A DNA stretch of 62,000 bases, taken from the NCBI GenBank assembly GCA_037447655.1, contig JBBHKE010000409.1:1-62000 (forward strand), given 5' to 3'. This document shows positions 35,001-47,451 of this stretch, one piece after another. The DNA is from Zygnema cylindricum. Taxonomy: Eukaryota; Streptophyta; Zygnematophyceae; Zygnematales; Zygnemataceae. How positions within the stretch are numbered: the first letter of the stretch is position 1; each line of letters begins with the position of its first letter. The notes beneath the pieces are model-generated. The model made no database searches and had not been told where the DNA came from. It worked only from the letters and a program-made list of their open reading frames with translations. Made by a program: the position numbers and the translations under genes.

Positions 35001-36659
35001 TTGCCTTAAACTTTAAAAATAGGGAAAAAAAGTTGTGATTTTAACTGTGATGGGGTTGATGGGGCAGTGGCGCATATTTTGCTGTGAATGAAACTTATCG
35101 ACCAGAAATCGACGAAGTTATGGCGTATGAATTAATTATTCAATCGCTTGCAAAATGGGTGGATAAACTCAATCCTACTCTTACTCAGTCTTTTTTTCGC
35201 GGTTATTCTCCTGCTCACTTTCGGTGAGAAATTATCTATTGCTTATCTACTCGTTAAAAGCAATCTTTCTTAAGTCTGTCATCTATTTTTTTCCTTTTCA
35301 TGAGTTCACGGGAGAGTTGTACTTTTATTTTTCTGCTTATTTGGTTTCTCACGTTCCCGTGAGAGATGAGGTATCTCTAATCTACACAAAAAACCAAGTT
35401 GTCTCAAATTTTTCAATCTATTCGTTTTCTTTTTATGAGTCGAGGGAGACGTAGGTTGTTTTCCTGCTTATAGGTGTCAGGTCGAGGTCGATGATTTTCC
35501 CTCCGTCAGTATTCTTTCTGTATTTGTTCTCCATAGCCTTATCAGTATATTACCTCTGACTTGTTATGATTGGTAAAATAAAAAAAACTAATTTTGCAAC
35601 TTTACAGGAATAACGACTGGAGAGCCGGACGGTGTTTGGACGAGTTCTCTCCTCCGGGTGTGATAGAAAAGGAATATCATTATTTTGGTGCAGCTACCCT
35701 AAAAAGTATAAGTCAAATGCAACATCCAATGACATTTATGAATATATTGCCTCTGTCTTCCGAAAGAGGCGAAGCCCACATTGGGAAAATGTTAACTCGT
35801 AATCTTTACGACTGCAGGTGCGTTTTTTCTGAACAGTTTCTTCTTTTCATGAAAGGTGGTAGTTGTTAGAAGAATAGACTTTGATAGAAGCTAGATTCTA
35901 AGCTGTGTTTTAGAATACCGAAATCTAAAATTCTGTAGTCTGTCCTATTATCTAGGATTTCGGTGTTTTGGTATTGTTATCATGGCTTCACCTTTAATAG
36001 TAGTTTGGTCAATAATCGTTGATTGTTTGAAAGGTTGGTCAATTTTTGAATATTTTTCCTTCACAACAGCATGACATTGGACGATAATGGTTTCTGTTTA
36101 GTTTGGGAATGCGGTTTGTTAACGGAGATATTTTTTTGGCTATGGAGGTTGTTCCTTTTTTGGTTGTCACCTTGGGTTGGTTTATTACACCATTTCACAT
36201 AAGGGCTAAAAGTGTAATGGTTGTATGTCTCATGTTTCCTATCTGCGTTCGTTAAGTTATTACAAAAACTTTCTGTTTCTTTGGTTGGCTTTCCGTACCT
36301 TTTTATACCGCTTGCCTTGAAGGAAATTGAGCTCTTAATTCATGAAGTTCTTACCTATGGTTTACTTTTCTATATGGCGAGCTTTAATTCATGAACTTAT
36401 CAACTATGCTTTACTTTTTTATATGGCTATTTATATTGTGGAAATGGAGCCTTTTAAGTCGTGAACTTACAGACAGTGATTTGCCTCTTTATATGGCTTG
36501 CCTCGAAGGAAATCGAGCCTTTAGTTCCTGAACTTATAAAACTGTGGTTTGTATCTTTCAATTTTTTGCAGTCATTGGTGTCTACCAGGTGTGCCCGACA
36601 TTTGGAACGACTTATTATATGCGAGCCTTTTGGCAATCGGTAATCCACCCTTTAACTAA
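29001..36659 (+). CDS. TBL: TBL / PC-esterase polysaccharide O-acetyltransferase
   Basis: Exons: 29001-29307, 30375-30681, 32264-32399, 33320-33460, 33789-33907, 35068-35223, 35608-35817, 36572-36659 (TAA). Joined they give 487 codons with consistent phases and GT-AG borders. Residues about 17-37 form a signal anchor ([17 protein letters not shown]), then a Ser-rich stem. The TBL domain starts at CDLYSGRW (151-158), followed by [10 protein letters not shown] and [13 protein letters not shown]. The catalytic GDS motif is at 224-226 ([11 protein letters not shown]) and the DxxH motif at 457-460 ([14 protein letters not shown]). LNVGHW-like and GYSPAHF blocks lie between. TBL proteins are Golgi type II membrane enzymes that acetylate wall polysaccharides through a Ser-Asp-His triad. 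Substrate cannot be told. The exon 1/2 join is ambiguous because GTGAGAT occurs at both intron edges. Confidence 0.92.
29452..30373 (+). repeat. 920-bp polypyrimidine tract in TBL intron 1
   Basis: CTCTCTCCCT, CTCCCC and finally (CTCC)n units without a purine for long stretches, running right up to the CAG acceptor at 30372-30374. The long Ser/Pro/Leu and Arg/Glu/Gly frames here are compositional artefacts. Confidence 0.95.
30859..31673. mobile_element. hAT-type non-autonomous element, copy 2, in TBL intron 2
   Basis: 815 bp with ends TAGTGTTGGGTATCGAG and CCGATACCCAACACTA, flanked by an exact 8-bp duplication GAGATTTG (30851-30858, 31674-31681). It shares with copy 1 the end regions and an internal block with TTTTGCGGCGT and AAGTCACGGAACGAAAATC. 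Confidence 0.88.
32935..33312 (+). repeat. Three tandem 120-bp repeats in TBL intron 3
   Basis: Each copy includes GTAAT..TATATCCTTAG, TTTACAGACTTTTATTG and CTTGAGTCAAAGTG and ends at a GCAG. The array stops seven bases before the acceptor of exon 4. Confidence 0.85.
33478..33775 (+). repeat. Four tandem 70-bp repeats in TBL intron 4
   Basis: Copies share TTTTTCTAATTCATTTCCAT and TTTTTAACTCGATGGTT. They begin just after the exon 4 donor and end just before the exon 5 acceptor. Confidence 0.8.
36310..36550 (+). repeat. Tandem repeats in TBL intron 7
   Basis: Three to four imperfect copies with GAGC.TTTAATTCATGAACTTA and TTTTTATATGG, ending about 20 bases before the last exon. Confidence 0.7.
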
Positions 36660-37392
36660 GATTTTTTTCTTCTTTTTTTTATTTCTATACCATCGAAATT
36701 TCCCCAACCGTTAGGCAGACTTGAATCGAAATTAGGAACGATACTGGATTTTTGGGGAATAGGTCCGAAACAAATATTTATATTCATTAAATGTACAAAA
36801 AAAAAATATTCCAATTACATATATTTTATTAGAGGTACAAAAGAAAACTCTTTAGGTCTAAAAAAATATATGTACATATCAAATGTACAACATATTCTAC
36901 TTTATTGGAGCTCAAAGATGTTAATTTAGGAAAGTTTGTTAGGAGGAAGGCTTTCCATGCAGGAAATTGATAACCTGTCCTTTTTTTGTTACCATTACTC
37001 TCTACCACAAGCTTTATTTTAGTGTGGAGAAGGGAAGATTATTCTCTTAATAAAAGTGAGTTTACAAGAGGAGAGAGGATCAGTTTGTGTCCAACTAGCA
37101 GGGAACTTCAGTTTCAGTTCCAGTTTCAGTTCAGTTTCAATTTTGATTGTACTGGTCCAATCCATTCTGAGCTACTTACTTCCTTTTTGGTACGAGATTA
37201 TTTCGTCAACATCGATGTACTTCAACTCATAATAATATAAAACCATATTTATTTTTTCCCCAAAAAGTCTTTTCCCTTTTCCCCACAAAGTATTTTCTTC
37301 ATTGACTGTTAAGAACATACTTCAAATGTGCGAAAACAATTGGAAACACTATATGTGGTTTCCCATCACTAAACAGGTATCTGACTTGACGG
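36660..37392. other. TBL 3' flank
   Basis: No gene seen. AT-rich, with several A-rich stretches that could serve as poly(A) signals, none of them decisive. Confidence 0.4.
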
Positions 37393-37394
37393 TA

Positions 37395-37612
37395 CACCGT
37401 AAATCGCTATTAGCGTTAATGTTTTGTTTTACACTTAAAACGCATTTTCTCCATACACACATGTCGGATTGTGGATCTGACGGTTGCTATTGAAAGGTAA
37501 GTTTCTCAGCTATCGATTGCCGGTCTCAAATTGAAAATGGGATAAATGTGTACAGAGAAAAGATGTTTCAAGTGGCAAAAAAATTATTAACGCTAATAGC
37601 GACTTCAAGGTG
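37395..37612. mobile_element. Family C MITE
   Basis: 218 bp with TA flanks; ends CACCGTAAATCGCTATTAG and CTAATAGCGACTTCAAGGTG. Confidence 0.75.
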
Positions 37613-37699
37613 TACCATATAGTACATGTATAGTACGATGTCACCCCATATAGTGTTACGAACCATTTCTTGAACATTTGAGCTGTAATTAATGAATGG

Positions 37700-37832
37700 C
37701 TGTGGGGAGGGAGGAGGAGGGAGGGAGGGAGGAGGAGGGGAGAGGAGGAGGAGGAGGAGGGGAGGAGGGAGGAAGGGAGGAGGGAGGAGGGAAGGGGGAA
37801 GGGAGGAGGGAGGAGGGGAGGGAGGGAGGGAG
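37700..37832 (+). repeat. GGAGGA-rich purine tract
   Basis: Pure purine for about 130 bp. Another shorter tract lies at 38685-38758. Confidence 0.85.
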
Positions 37833-40045
37833 TGTCTACGATGAGAGAGCCACCTCTATCTTTTGTTGTTTTTGTGCTTGTTTTTCCTTTCAATGTCTTT
37901 TGTCCTCTTGTCCTCGTTTGTCTGGTAGTTCCTCTCAAATTATTTTTCCTGTTAGTTTGATTTCACCCACGGTCTATTTTTCGCTTTCATTTTTGCCTTT
38001 ATTTTTTATTTTTTTTAGGTTCCTATGTGTACTCAAATGGTTTACCATCCAGTTTTCTTAGCAAAGTTTTCTCTCATATTAAGATTTTATTGGCTAATGA
38101 ATAAAAGATAAAAAAACCTCGGAATCTCTTGTCCTGTTGTGTTTTAATTAAATAGTAAAAAAGTAAACATTCATTATAAATCCAATGGAGTGTCGAGAGC
38201 TGAATAGTGTATGCTACACTGGTCTATATCCATTTTGACGTGGAAGAATACATAAAATACTATTCTTGCGCACTAAAACCAGGCTAGGTGAAAGCTTTGC
38301 AGAAAACGACATAGCTATAAGTAAAAAATGTAGAATACATTTTGTTACAAAATAGCGGATTTGATGAAAATTATTTTGCCATTATGAAGGTTCGTACATA
38401 TAGCAATAGTTAGTATTTTTTTTTAGCCATTCTTCAGCCATTTTTTGTTTTTTTTAAATTAGTAACTCTGGTGTGCAATTTTGTGACACTGTAGAGGTCA
38501 TTTTGTGACGTTTTAGACTATTTTGTTTTTTGTGACATTGTTCATGTCACTAATTTTGGAGCTTTTGACTTCATTTTCTTGTCGTTTCTCTCTCAACCTG
38601 CCACCAAATTCTGAGTGTAGATAGTCAATTTTTTTTTTCACAATTTTTTTTTTCTAAAATTCGATGTTTAATTCTAGGAAAAGGAAGTGGGGAGAGGGAG
38701 AGGGAGTGCGAGAGGGAGAGGGAGTGAGAGAGGGAGAGGGAGAGGGAGGGGGAGGGGGTAAAAGTGACCTTATGAAATGGCATTATCTATCACAATTGGA
38801 ATAAAGTCATCTATCAGTACTATGGTGGACATAGTCCCAAACCTTTTGTGTAGGAGCATCTCGTTGAGCCACTTCAGCATGTTAGATCAACAATACAATT
38901 ATTAGAGCAATAATAACAGTTGTTAGAGCAGCATGTCTGATCGACAATTGTAACCAAATGGCAAGAAAAGGCTTTTGAGAGAGTGCAAGCTTCTATCCTC
39001 CTTGAAGTTGCTATTGCTATTACAGATCATTGACATGTTTCAGAAACCCCTCAAATGTTCTCGAAATAGCCTCAGGGATTTGAAGGGTTGCTTTTAGTAG
39101 TATTTTAACCATGTTGACATTTTGTTTGATATTTTTGTTTTGCTTGCACTGTCTTATTGTTGCTTTTCCTTCCTGTTCTTCTTATGTTTGTGTGTTGGTT
39201 TTTTTTTCATTGTTTTTTCTTATCCTTAGTTTGGTTTTTCTTATCTTCTTCAGCCTTAGTTTGGTTTTCCACTTCCGTTTTTGCCTTTAATTTTTTGTTT
39301 CCTATTTACTTATCTTGTTTACCATCATGGTTTCCTAATAAAGTCTTACATTCTTCACAACATACATATTGCTTCAATTGTAGATTTTCTTTTTACACTC
39401 AATTGCATTATTCTATATTTTCCAAAATTAGCGGTACAAATACTACTTTCTCCTTCATTGTTAAAACTACATACTGTAGTTGGACTAAACACACCAAAGT
39501 TCACCCGATGGCAAACATCTTCCTATAATCAAAATTTCGTCACCTTTGTCACATGATCCTACTAAATACCACTAACTGCCAAAAACACAGAAAACTACAT
39601 CCACAATTACTGTGTTTCGCTAGATTTTTGACTACTTACCTACTATTTACTATTTTTCTTCATATGTACAAGAACCTTCCGGAACTTTGCTTTAACCATC
39701 AAGGAGAATGGCACCCGTACAGAGACAACTAAGCTCAAGAAAATTTCGTTCGAGAAAAGACAAATTTGTAAAGAAAACAAACTAAAAAAACAAATTTGTA
39801 AGGACACAAATTCGGGAAAAAGGAAAAACCAAACTGACTTGACAGCTCCCTTCATCGACAACGTTTCAAACTCCAAAACTCCAAAGTCGCTACTTTGTTT
39901 CCAATCCTCGATCGAAACTTCATCTCTTTCGTCTTTTGTGGCATCAATTGTTGATCGACGAAAACCACTTTCTGCGACGTTTTCTTCAAACTTTCTTCAA
40001 AAAAATTCAAGGTGATAACAATAATAACAGCGAGTGTCAACAAAA
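37833..40045. other. Intergenic DNA between TBL and TLDc genes
   Basis: No gene supported. T-rich frames near 39157-39556 are hydrophobic only by composition, with no splice or family support. Confidence 0.45.
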
Positions 40046-40295
40046 TCAATTTAGTCGCCTTTCACGAGTCAAATTAGTCGACTTTCAAGAGTCAATTCAG
40101 TTTGACTTTCAGGAGTCAATTTAGTCGGCTTTCACGAGTCAATTTAGTCGGCTTCCACCAGTTAATTTAGTCGACTTCCACGGGTCAATTTAGTCGACTT
40201 TCACCAGTCAATTTAGTTGACTTCCACGAGTCAATTTAGTCGACTTCCACAAGTCGATTTAGTCGGCTTCCACGAGTCAATTTAGTCGACTTTCA
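40046..40295. repeat. 23-bp minisatellite ending at the TLDc stop codon
   Basis: About eleven tandem copies of a 23-bp unit like CAATTTAGTCGACTTCCACG. On the gene's strand it starts at the stop codon, so it forms the first part of the 3' UTR. Each unit carries TTGACT on the minus strand. Confidence 0.85.
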
Positions 40296-43200
40296 CCATG
40301 TGTGAATACCAGGAGCGACTTCAGGTTCATGCCAAGTAGACCCCTTGGGTGCATATCTGGAGGTATGAGCAAATCCCCATAGCTGTAAAATGGAAACAAA
40401 GAAAAAAAACAGTTAAACGGAGAATAGCAACAGTCAAACGGAAATCAAAATACCAGTCCAACGGGAGAAAACAACATTCAAACGGGGAAAATAACAGTCA
40501 AACGAAGAAGAAAATCAAGAAAAATGACGGAAGAAGGAGAAAAGCATCTCGGATGATCATCGCTTCTAAAGTTCTATGAATAGCTTTTGTTCGGAGATTC
40601 CTTGATAAAGACAAATTGTAAAAAGTGGGACCCTAATAAAACAAAAAAGAGTATCCATGAAAAACCAATGTTGCAAGATGCAATTAAGTTTAGCCATGAA
40701 GAATTTTTTTAGCCAAATCTGAGGAGGGAGGGAGAGAGGGACACGGGGAGGGCGGGAGGCAGGGAAGGAGGCAGAGAGGGAGGGAGGGAGGGAGGAGGGA
40801 GGGAGGGAAGGAATGCAGTTTGTAATGGTCTCACCTCAACCTTCTTGATAGAGAATTCCTCGTTTTTTGTCAAACAAGGACTGCCGTACGTTTCACAACT
40901 CCCACTGCTTCCATGAAGTCTGTAAAGAATCCAAAAATCAAAGCCCTAAAATCAGAAAAACTAACCAAAAACAAAAACAAGAAAAAATGTCAAAAACCTA
41001 CTTAAGATATGGGGTCCCTCAAAAAGGGCAACCAAACAGATACAAATATATTGTATATGACGATATTATATTATATCATATAGGATACAACGAACAGCAA
41101 AAACGATTGAAACTGATAACAGAACACATGGAGTTCCGTATTTGTAACTTTTTCCTTTCCACCTTTCCTTTCCTTTGCTTTTTTATTAATACATAAATCG
41201 AAAAAAAAAAAGGGAAAAAAATAATAATAAATAAATAAATAAAATAAAAGGTATTGTCATAACATTTAAGGTTTTTTATAAACTTACAGTTCCCCATCGA
41301 GCCGGAGAGCAAAATGACCTCCTCCCCCAAAGGCAAGAGCATCATTCATACATAGGACAAAATACCGATTGACACCTGTACAAAAAGACAAAAGAGTTGA
41401 CCCATGTCGTGTCAGCCAAAATCGGAAATAGAAAATAGTCCACTGCTCACCGCCATAAAGTTTAAACACCATTGAGACATTTTGATAAAATTACGATGTT
41501 TTGATAAAACGAGTGTAATTTGATAAAACGGATGTATTTTGATAAAATGACTATATTTTTCTATTATTTTTTGAACTGGATTACCTACGTTTGTCTAATG
41601 TAAAAGAAGAGTTGATGGGAAATAATGCTAAGAGTTAGAGAGAGAATTGTACCAAAAATAGTGAGGATTAATGGTGACATCATAATTGCTAACACAAAAC
41701 ACGCCAATAGATTGAAATTAGTCAAATTCTCTGAATTTATACATCAGAACTATAGCTAGTACAATAATAAATGATATAAAAAAAGGACAATTATAAAGCA
41801 TGAAGTCAACAATCTGACACGAAAATATTCTCTCATGAAGCTGAGCTAAATGAGTACTCAATTATGTCCAAAAAATATACATAAAACCCAAATGAAATTA
41901 ACATGTTTTTCTATACAAGCCTTCATTATCCTCCAGGCTGACCAAATTCAACCTCTCCCCCCTCCCCCCAACTCTCTCTCTCTCTCTCTCTTCCTTCCTC
42001 CCTCTCCCTCTCTCTCTCCCTCTCCCTCTCTCCTCCCCCCCTCTCTTTCAATCTCTCTCCTGCCCCCTCGCTCTCTCTCCCCCTCGCTCTCTTTCTCTCT
42101 CCCTCACCCGTACACTCAGTTTTTTTTACTCTTCAACTCCCAACATATTTAACATCCTCGTAAATGTTTCCGAAAACACCAAACCCTAACTTTTTCACCC
42201 CATATTGACTTTTTGTCTGGTAGTAGAAAAGTACCGGAAGCCCGAAAAAGTTGCGTTGATCCCGAGACATCGGTAAAAACAAAAGAATCGCTTGTTCCCT
42301 GAACACCCCCAGAATAAGAGAGATAAGAATCCTTCCTCCTTTCTCTTTCCTCCTCCCCCCTTTCCCTTTCCTCCTTTTTCCATTCCTTTCTTTATCTCTC
42401 CCAGAATAAGTGAGAGATAAGAATCCTTCCTCCTTTCTCTTTCCTCCTCTCTCCTTTCTCTTTCCTCCTTTCTCTTTCTTCCTCTCTCCTTTCTCTTTCT
42501 TCCTCTCTCCTTTCTCTTTCTTCCTCTCTCCTTTCTCCTTTCCCTTTCCTCCTTTTTCAATTCCTTTCTTTATCTCTCCCTGGCATATCTCCACATACAT
42601 CCACAAGCCTTGAAAATTGTTTTTTTAAGGCCCTTTTAACAACTTCCAATTCAAACAACTCTTTTCAATGTTTCCATTTGATTTCGTCTCGGAAAGATTT
42701 GAAAGGAATAAAATATTGCTAGATAGTATCGCCTCGGTAGAGTTTACTAATAAATAGACTATGTTCAGCAGTAAGTCCATAATGATCCACAAAAAGAGAC
42801 TTAAAAAAGGGTTCCTAGGAGGCCAGACTTGTCCACGGTAGACGAGAATAAAGTTTCACATACATAAAGGTTCATATACATAAAGTTTCCATATACATAA
42901 AGTTTCAGATAAAATCACACCTGGTACTTTTTTTTGGTCGAAGGTTGTAAAGGACCGGTTGATAGACCTCCAAATACGTCGCCCTCTTTATCGGATACCA
43001 CCTGAAAAGGAGAAAAAAAAAAGGAAAAAAAAAAAAAAAAAAAGAGAACAGAATCAGCCAAAGGAACAATGGCTCGAATGAAGTTCCTGGCTGCTGTAAC
43101 TCGCTCTCTTCCTATCCCTCTCTTCTCTCTCCCCTCCCTCTCCCTCTCTTATCTTCCTCTCTCTCTCTCATTCATACCACCACAATTTATGATTCAAACG

Positions 43201-45299
43201 ATACAAAAGAATTCTTTATTGCCCATTCCCCAAAATAAAAGTTTTACTCTGTCGTCTAAACCAATACAGTACAGCTGGGTACAACTTAAAACGCTACAGC
43301 CCAAATAATACGGCTCCGTTATTGTGAAAATAAAGAGAAACAAAAGAGAGAGCAACTACAGAATGGTCTAACTTACCAACAAGCAAGGCCCTTGTACAAA
43401 GCCACTTCTTCTATATAATGTGAGAAGGGAGATACCGTGCTTCACTGTACTGTATCACCCAATATACAAAACCACGAAGGAAAATACGTTAAGAACAATA
43501 ATAATCGAAGTCGAGCTCTGTTATCAAGCCGGTAAACCGATTTTATACTGTGAGAAAGTTTTGACATAAAAAAGCTCTCTCCCTTACAGTCTCAATGGCT
43601 CCTCAGTTTAAGTTTTGGACTCAGTCAAGATAACTAAATAATGTGATAAGCGAAGGTTTTCTTTCGTCTTGATTATGATCCATAGAAGAAAGGTTTTCTT
43701 TTGTCTTGGTTATGATCCATGGAAGAATAAGAGTGTGTCAGAGCATCTCCAATTCGATTAAGCCAAGTACTTAACCAATTACAATCAGCTATACAGCCAA
43801 AAAAAGGGAAAAAAAAAGTAACCTGTATAGTAAAACCCATTCCCGGCCCTTCGCCAAAGCCGGTAGTGAGTGGTAAATAACGGTTCGCATGCATTCCGTT
43901 AGAATACATGATTCTTCAGACATTTCAGGAAGTCGAAAAGGACTCCTTGGAGTCCCTGGAGTCTTAGGTGTTTCCACTTCACCACTATCTTTCCTATTCT
44001 TTACAGGAGAAAAAGTTTTTACTAATGTTACGTCCGAATCTGAGACCATTTGCCATTCTGCCTCTGACAACTCATCAATACCACCGACCGAGGCCTTTGT
44101 GACTATCTTCCCGTTATCGTCTGCAGATATTTTTGAAGTCTTTTTTCCTGTCACTTGCTGTTCATCCGGCTGTCCTTCACTCATTGTCGCTTTCTGAGAG
44201 CTCCTTACTCTGTCCCACTGCCCTCCCCTAGAAAAAAAACTGAAGCCCATACGAGACCTCGGCTCTGTCGTATCTCTCCCTCCTCCACCCCCTGCTTGAT
44301 TTCTACTGGTAGACTCCTCGTCATCATCAGATGAGTCATCTGAGGAAGACGAATCATCGTCAACACTTGTTTCGAGGGAAGGATAGCTTAAGAGAGAGAG
44401 CAAAAAAGCAGTAAGAGAGGAAGTGTCCGGCCCTTCAAAGTCTTCACTCTCAGCGATCGACTTTTCACTTTTTGTCTTCTTTAGTGAGACGTCCTTATTA
44501 ATCTCCTGCATTTCCTGGAAAAAGTCAACGATTCTTATGAGAAAAAGACACTAACCTCTCACTGCATCAGCATAATTACAAAGGAAAGAAAACTTGGTAT
44601 TTATTAGAATTAGCTACACTAATTATGTTCCACAGAGTGGTCCTTTATGAGACACTCAACTAAACAGTGTTATTAAGACTAAATTTATAATCGCACTCGA
44701 ATTGAAGTAATCCACTCTAACAACAGTAGCAGTGTATTGCCTTGCCTTACAAGAAGTTCCTTTTCACCTTCTGGTTTTTCGTTTGATAAAGTAAAAATTA
44801 TCACAAACCAAAAAGATTATACCAATAAAAAATAGATTTTTCTCGAATAAACACATGACCAAGTCAAAATCAAAAAAAGAAAGAAAAAATCGCCTTTGAG
44901 AGTTTCTACATTTTGAAAATTAATTTCGACCAATAATGAGTTTCTTTACTCATATAGTGTATTATATATAGTATATTATATGAAGTATATAAGAGCATAA
45001 GAGGAAGAAAAGATGTATCACACAAGCTTACACAATATGATAGAGAATGCGAGCGTTGGGAAGAGAGGGGAGAGGGAGGGAGGGAGAGAGGAGAGAGAGG
45101 GAGAGGTTAAAACATTTTGAGCAGTGAATGGAGCAAAATACTGCGAAAAAAAAAGCAAAATACTGCAAAAGGGATTTAGAGGGAGAGGGAGGGAGAGGAG
45201 AGAGAGGGAGAGGAGAGGAGGGAAGAGGGAGGAGGAGAGGAGGGGGAGGAGAGGGAGAGGAGGGGAGAGAGAGGGAGAGAGAGAGAGAAGAGAGAGAGG

Positions 45300-45333
<34 letters not shown>

Positions 45334-45750
45334 GACAGAAGGGTATGCAATTTAATGCAATAACTTGACAACATGCAAACAAGAAGATGGAGAAAAGAAA
45401 CAATATTGACTGATAAATAGTTATTAGAAATAATTTCTGACCTAATCTCCAAAAACAGCATATGCTGAGACTAGACCTAATCTCTGCAACAACCTCTCCT
45501 TATATTTCTGACACAAAAATTTTAACATAAAAGATTTTTGTAAACTGAAAAAAATATACAAAAAACTGCACATGTGGTTCTCCCATTCCTTGGGAAAACC
45601 ACAAGGTGTACGGAAACAAGAACTTACCTCAGAATTTCCTCTGCCAGAATCTGCAGAAGATATAATCTTTTCGCTTCCATTCTTTTTTTCGCTGTAAAAA
45701 TATCGCCCTACAGTGTCCAAACCGAGAGATTTAAAAAATGTAGATCGCAT
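40293..45750 (-). CDS. TLDc-domain protein (OXR-like)
   Basis: Exons in gene order on the minus strand: 45750-45628, 44514-43823, 43449-43377, 43001-42921, 42298-42235, 41375-41288, 40919-40835, 40382-40293 (TGA). All borders are GT-AG and phases join to 431 codons. Residues 1-230 are an unconserved, charged and Ser-rich region with an acidic run (VDDDSSSSDDSSDDDEES). The TLDc domain follows: LPEMSEESCILT, LPALAKGREWVLLY, HGISLLTLYRRSG, GPCLLVVSDKEGDVFGG, KKYQGTSDSFVFTD, NRYFVLCMNDALAFGGGGHF, SCETYGSPCLTKNEEF and VELWGFAHTSRY. This is the plant TLDc family related to oxidation-resistance (OXR1/NCOA7) proteins. The biochemical role is poorly known; V-ATPase regulation is established for some animal and yeast members. 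Confidence 0.92.
40723..40812 (+). repeat. GGGA-rich tract in the last TLDc intron
   Basis: Tandem GAGGGAGGGAGG units on the plus strand, pyrimidine-rich on the gene's strand. Confidence 0.8.
41965..42110 (+). repeat. (CT)n-rich tract in a TLDc intron
   Basis: CTCTCT and CTCCCT units on the plus strand, purine-rich in the gene's sense. Confidence 0.8.
42335..42585 (+). repeat. TTTCTCTTTCCTCC minisatellite in a TLDc intron
   Basis: Units of about 24 bp with CTCTCCTTTCTCTTTCTTCC, inside two larger copies that both start AGATAAGAATCCTTCCTCC (42322 and 42416). Confidence 0.8.
45062..45332 (+). repeat. GA-rich tract in TLDc intron 1
   Basis: GAGAGGGAGA units on the plus strand, pyrimidine-rich on the gene's strand, interrupted near 45115-45175. 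Confidence 0.85.
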
Positions 45751-45892
45751 TCTTATCTATTTCTTATCTATTTTCTTATCTATTTTCTTATCTATTTTCT
45801 TACCTATTTTCTTATCTATTTTCTTATCTATTTTCTTACCTATTTTCTTACCTGTTTTCTTACTTATTTTCTTATCTATTTTCTTCTAATTT
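45751..45892. repeat. 12-bp minisatellite abutting the TLDc start codon
   Basis: About eleven copies of TTTTCTTATCTA or TTTTCTTACCTA begin directly at the base before the ATG (minus strand) and so occupy the 5' UTR or core promoter. On the gene's strand the unit is TAGATAAGAAAA. Confidence 0.85.
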
Positions 45893-46251
45893 TTTCCACT
45901 CCTGAGATAGTGTCTAAACTGACAAATGATAATATTTTCAAAAAACTTAATGGAAAGAGTGTATATGTAGTTAATGTGAAAACTAAAAGAAAATTTTTTG
46001 AAGGAAAATAATGCTTTATTCAGTGTTTGAGAGCTCACATAAAATCCTATACAATAATTTCTAAGTATTATTATGGTGAAAAAGTGTCAGCAATAGTAGA
46101 CTTTCAACATGGATAGATTCTCTCAGAGGTGACACGTGGCAAAACGTCAAAGTGCATGAAACCTCTTTATGATATGAAAGCATTCTGTTTCGTACAGTGT
46201 ACTAAATTGTGAATTGTTTGCACGTACGGTAAAGTACAGTACTGTAATGTA

Positions 46252-46954
46252 CACCGCGAATCTCTATTAGCGTTGATAACCCTAATTCGGCGCCGCTAAA
46301 TTTTGATAACTCTAATTGATTTTCTACGTATAGGTATTTTTTATGTAGCGCTGATATTATTAATTTGGAAGTATGGAACACTTTAAAATAGGGTAATGTA
46401 ATGTGTCAGTTCGTACTAAAATAGCTCGTGATCGGACGAGTATAAACTTCCACTATAGTAATTGAGAAGCCACAGATAAAAATATAGCGAGGAAAATCGG
46501 ACGGTACAGATTTCCCTAGCATGATTGTTTGACCCAAATGGCCAAAATACAATCATGAGCCGAGCCTCAATACGAGTCCTGTACTTGTACCGTCGCACGT
46601 GGCACTCTTCCGGCTGCTTTTTTGTTGCAAACCGAACGATCCTATAGGATGGAACGCCATTGGCGGCGGTTGGAAAGCAGCCGGTTATACTTTCGTACGG
46701 ATGAAATATATTCCGTCTCCACAAACGATCCAAGAAAGCTTCCAGAAAAGGTCAAAAACTGCATTCTGGGTATTGATGCCGTCTACATGTCGTCATTTAC
46801 GCGTCAAACTTTCACACGTATGCAGACTACAACCGACTACCGTACAGTAAAAAGGAACCGTAGAGAATGTTTGTCTTTTTGAGCCCTTGAAGTAAGGCGC
46901 TTCTCGTCGATCAAATTGGGCATACACTTTTTGCCACGTGACTCGAATATGGTA
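46252..46954. other. Orphan family C left end and unassigned DNA
   Basis: TA then CACCGCGAATCTCTATTAGCG at 46250 marks a family C left end without a partner. The rest has no recognisable gene. Confidence 0.45.
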
Positions 46955-47451
46955 CACCGCGCATCGTAATTAGAGTAATGAAAAAATTAGAGTAAAAAAA
47001 GAGAAAAAACTAGAGTAATTTATGCTAATTTATGTGATAGAACTGTTTCAGAAAGGAATTTACTCTAATTTATGCGGTGTACTCTAATTTGGCAAGCTAA
47101 TATCATCTACTGTAAATAAGGTATTTGTACAGAATTTGGCAAAACGTACAGTTTATCGTCACTATGACGTTTGCATTACGCGGTTTGTTAAAACGCAGTT
47201 ACATGATAATGGCCTGTATTAAATCATTATTTGTACTTTTTTACTTACAAAAGTACAATTTTGCACGGTCGGACGTCGTCCGTACTCCACACTATTTAAA
47301 GCGAACATATATTAGAATTACAAACGCTAATTAAACCTTACCTTAAATAGCATAATGAAAAAATTAGAATCACTTACTCTATTTGATGTGATAGAGTCGA
47401 AAATTCGAGCGACCGAATTAGAGTAATTTACTCTAATTACGATTCGCGGTG
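46955..47451. mobile_element. Longer family C element
   Basis: 497 bp with TA flanks; ends CACCGCGCATCGTAATTAGA and CTAATTACGATTCGCGGTG. The interior has no transposase. Confidence 0.7.

Noticed and set aside
39157-39556. Hydrophobic frames suggesting a membrane protein
   Set aside because: T-rich intergenic sequence gives Phe/Leu runs; there is no splice support or family motif.
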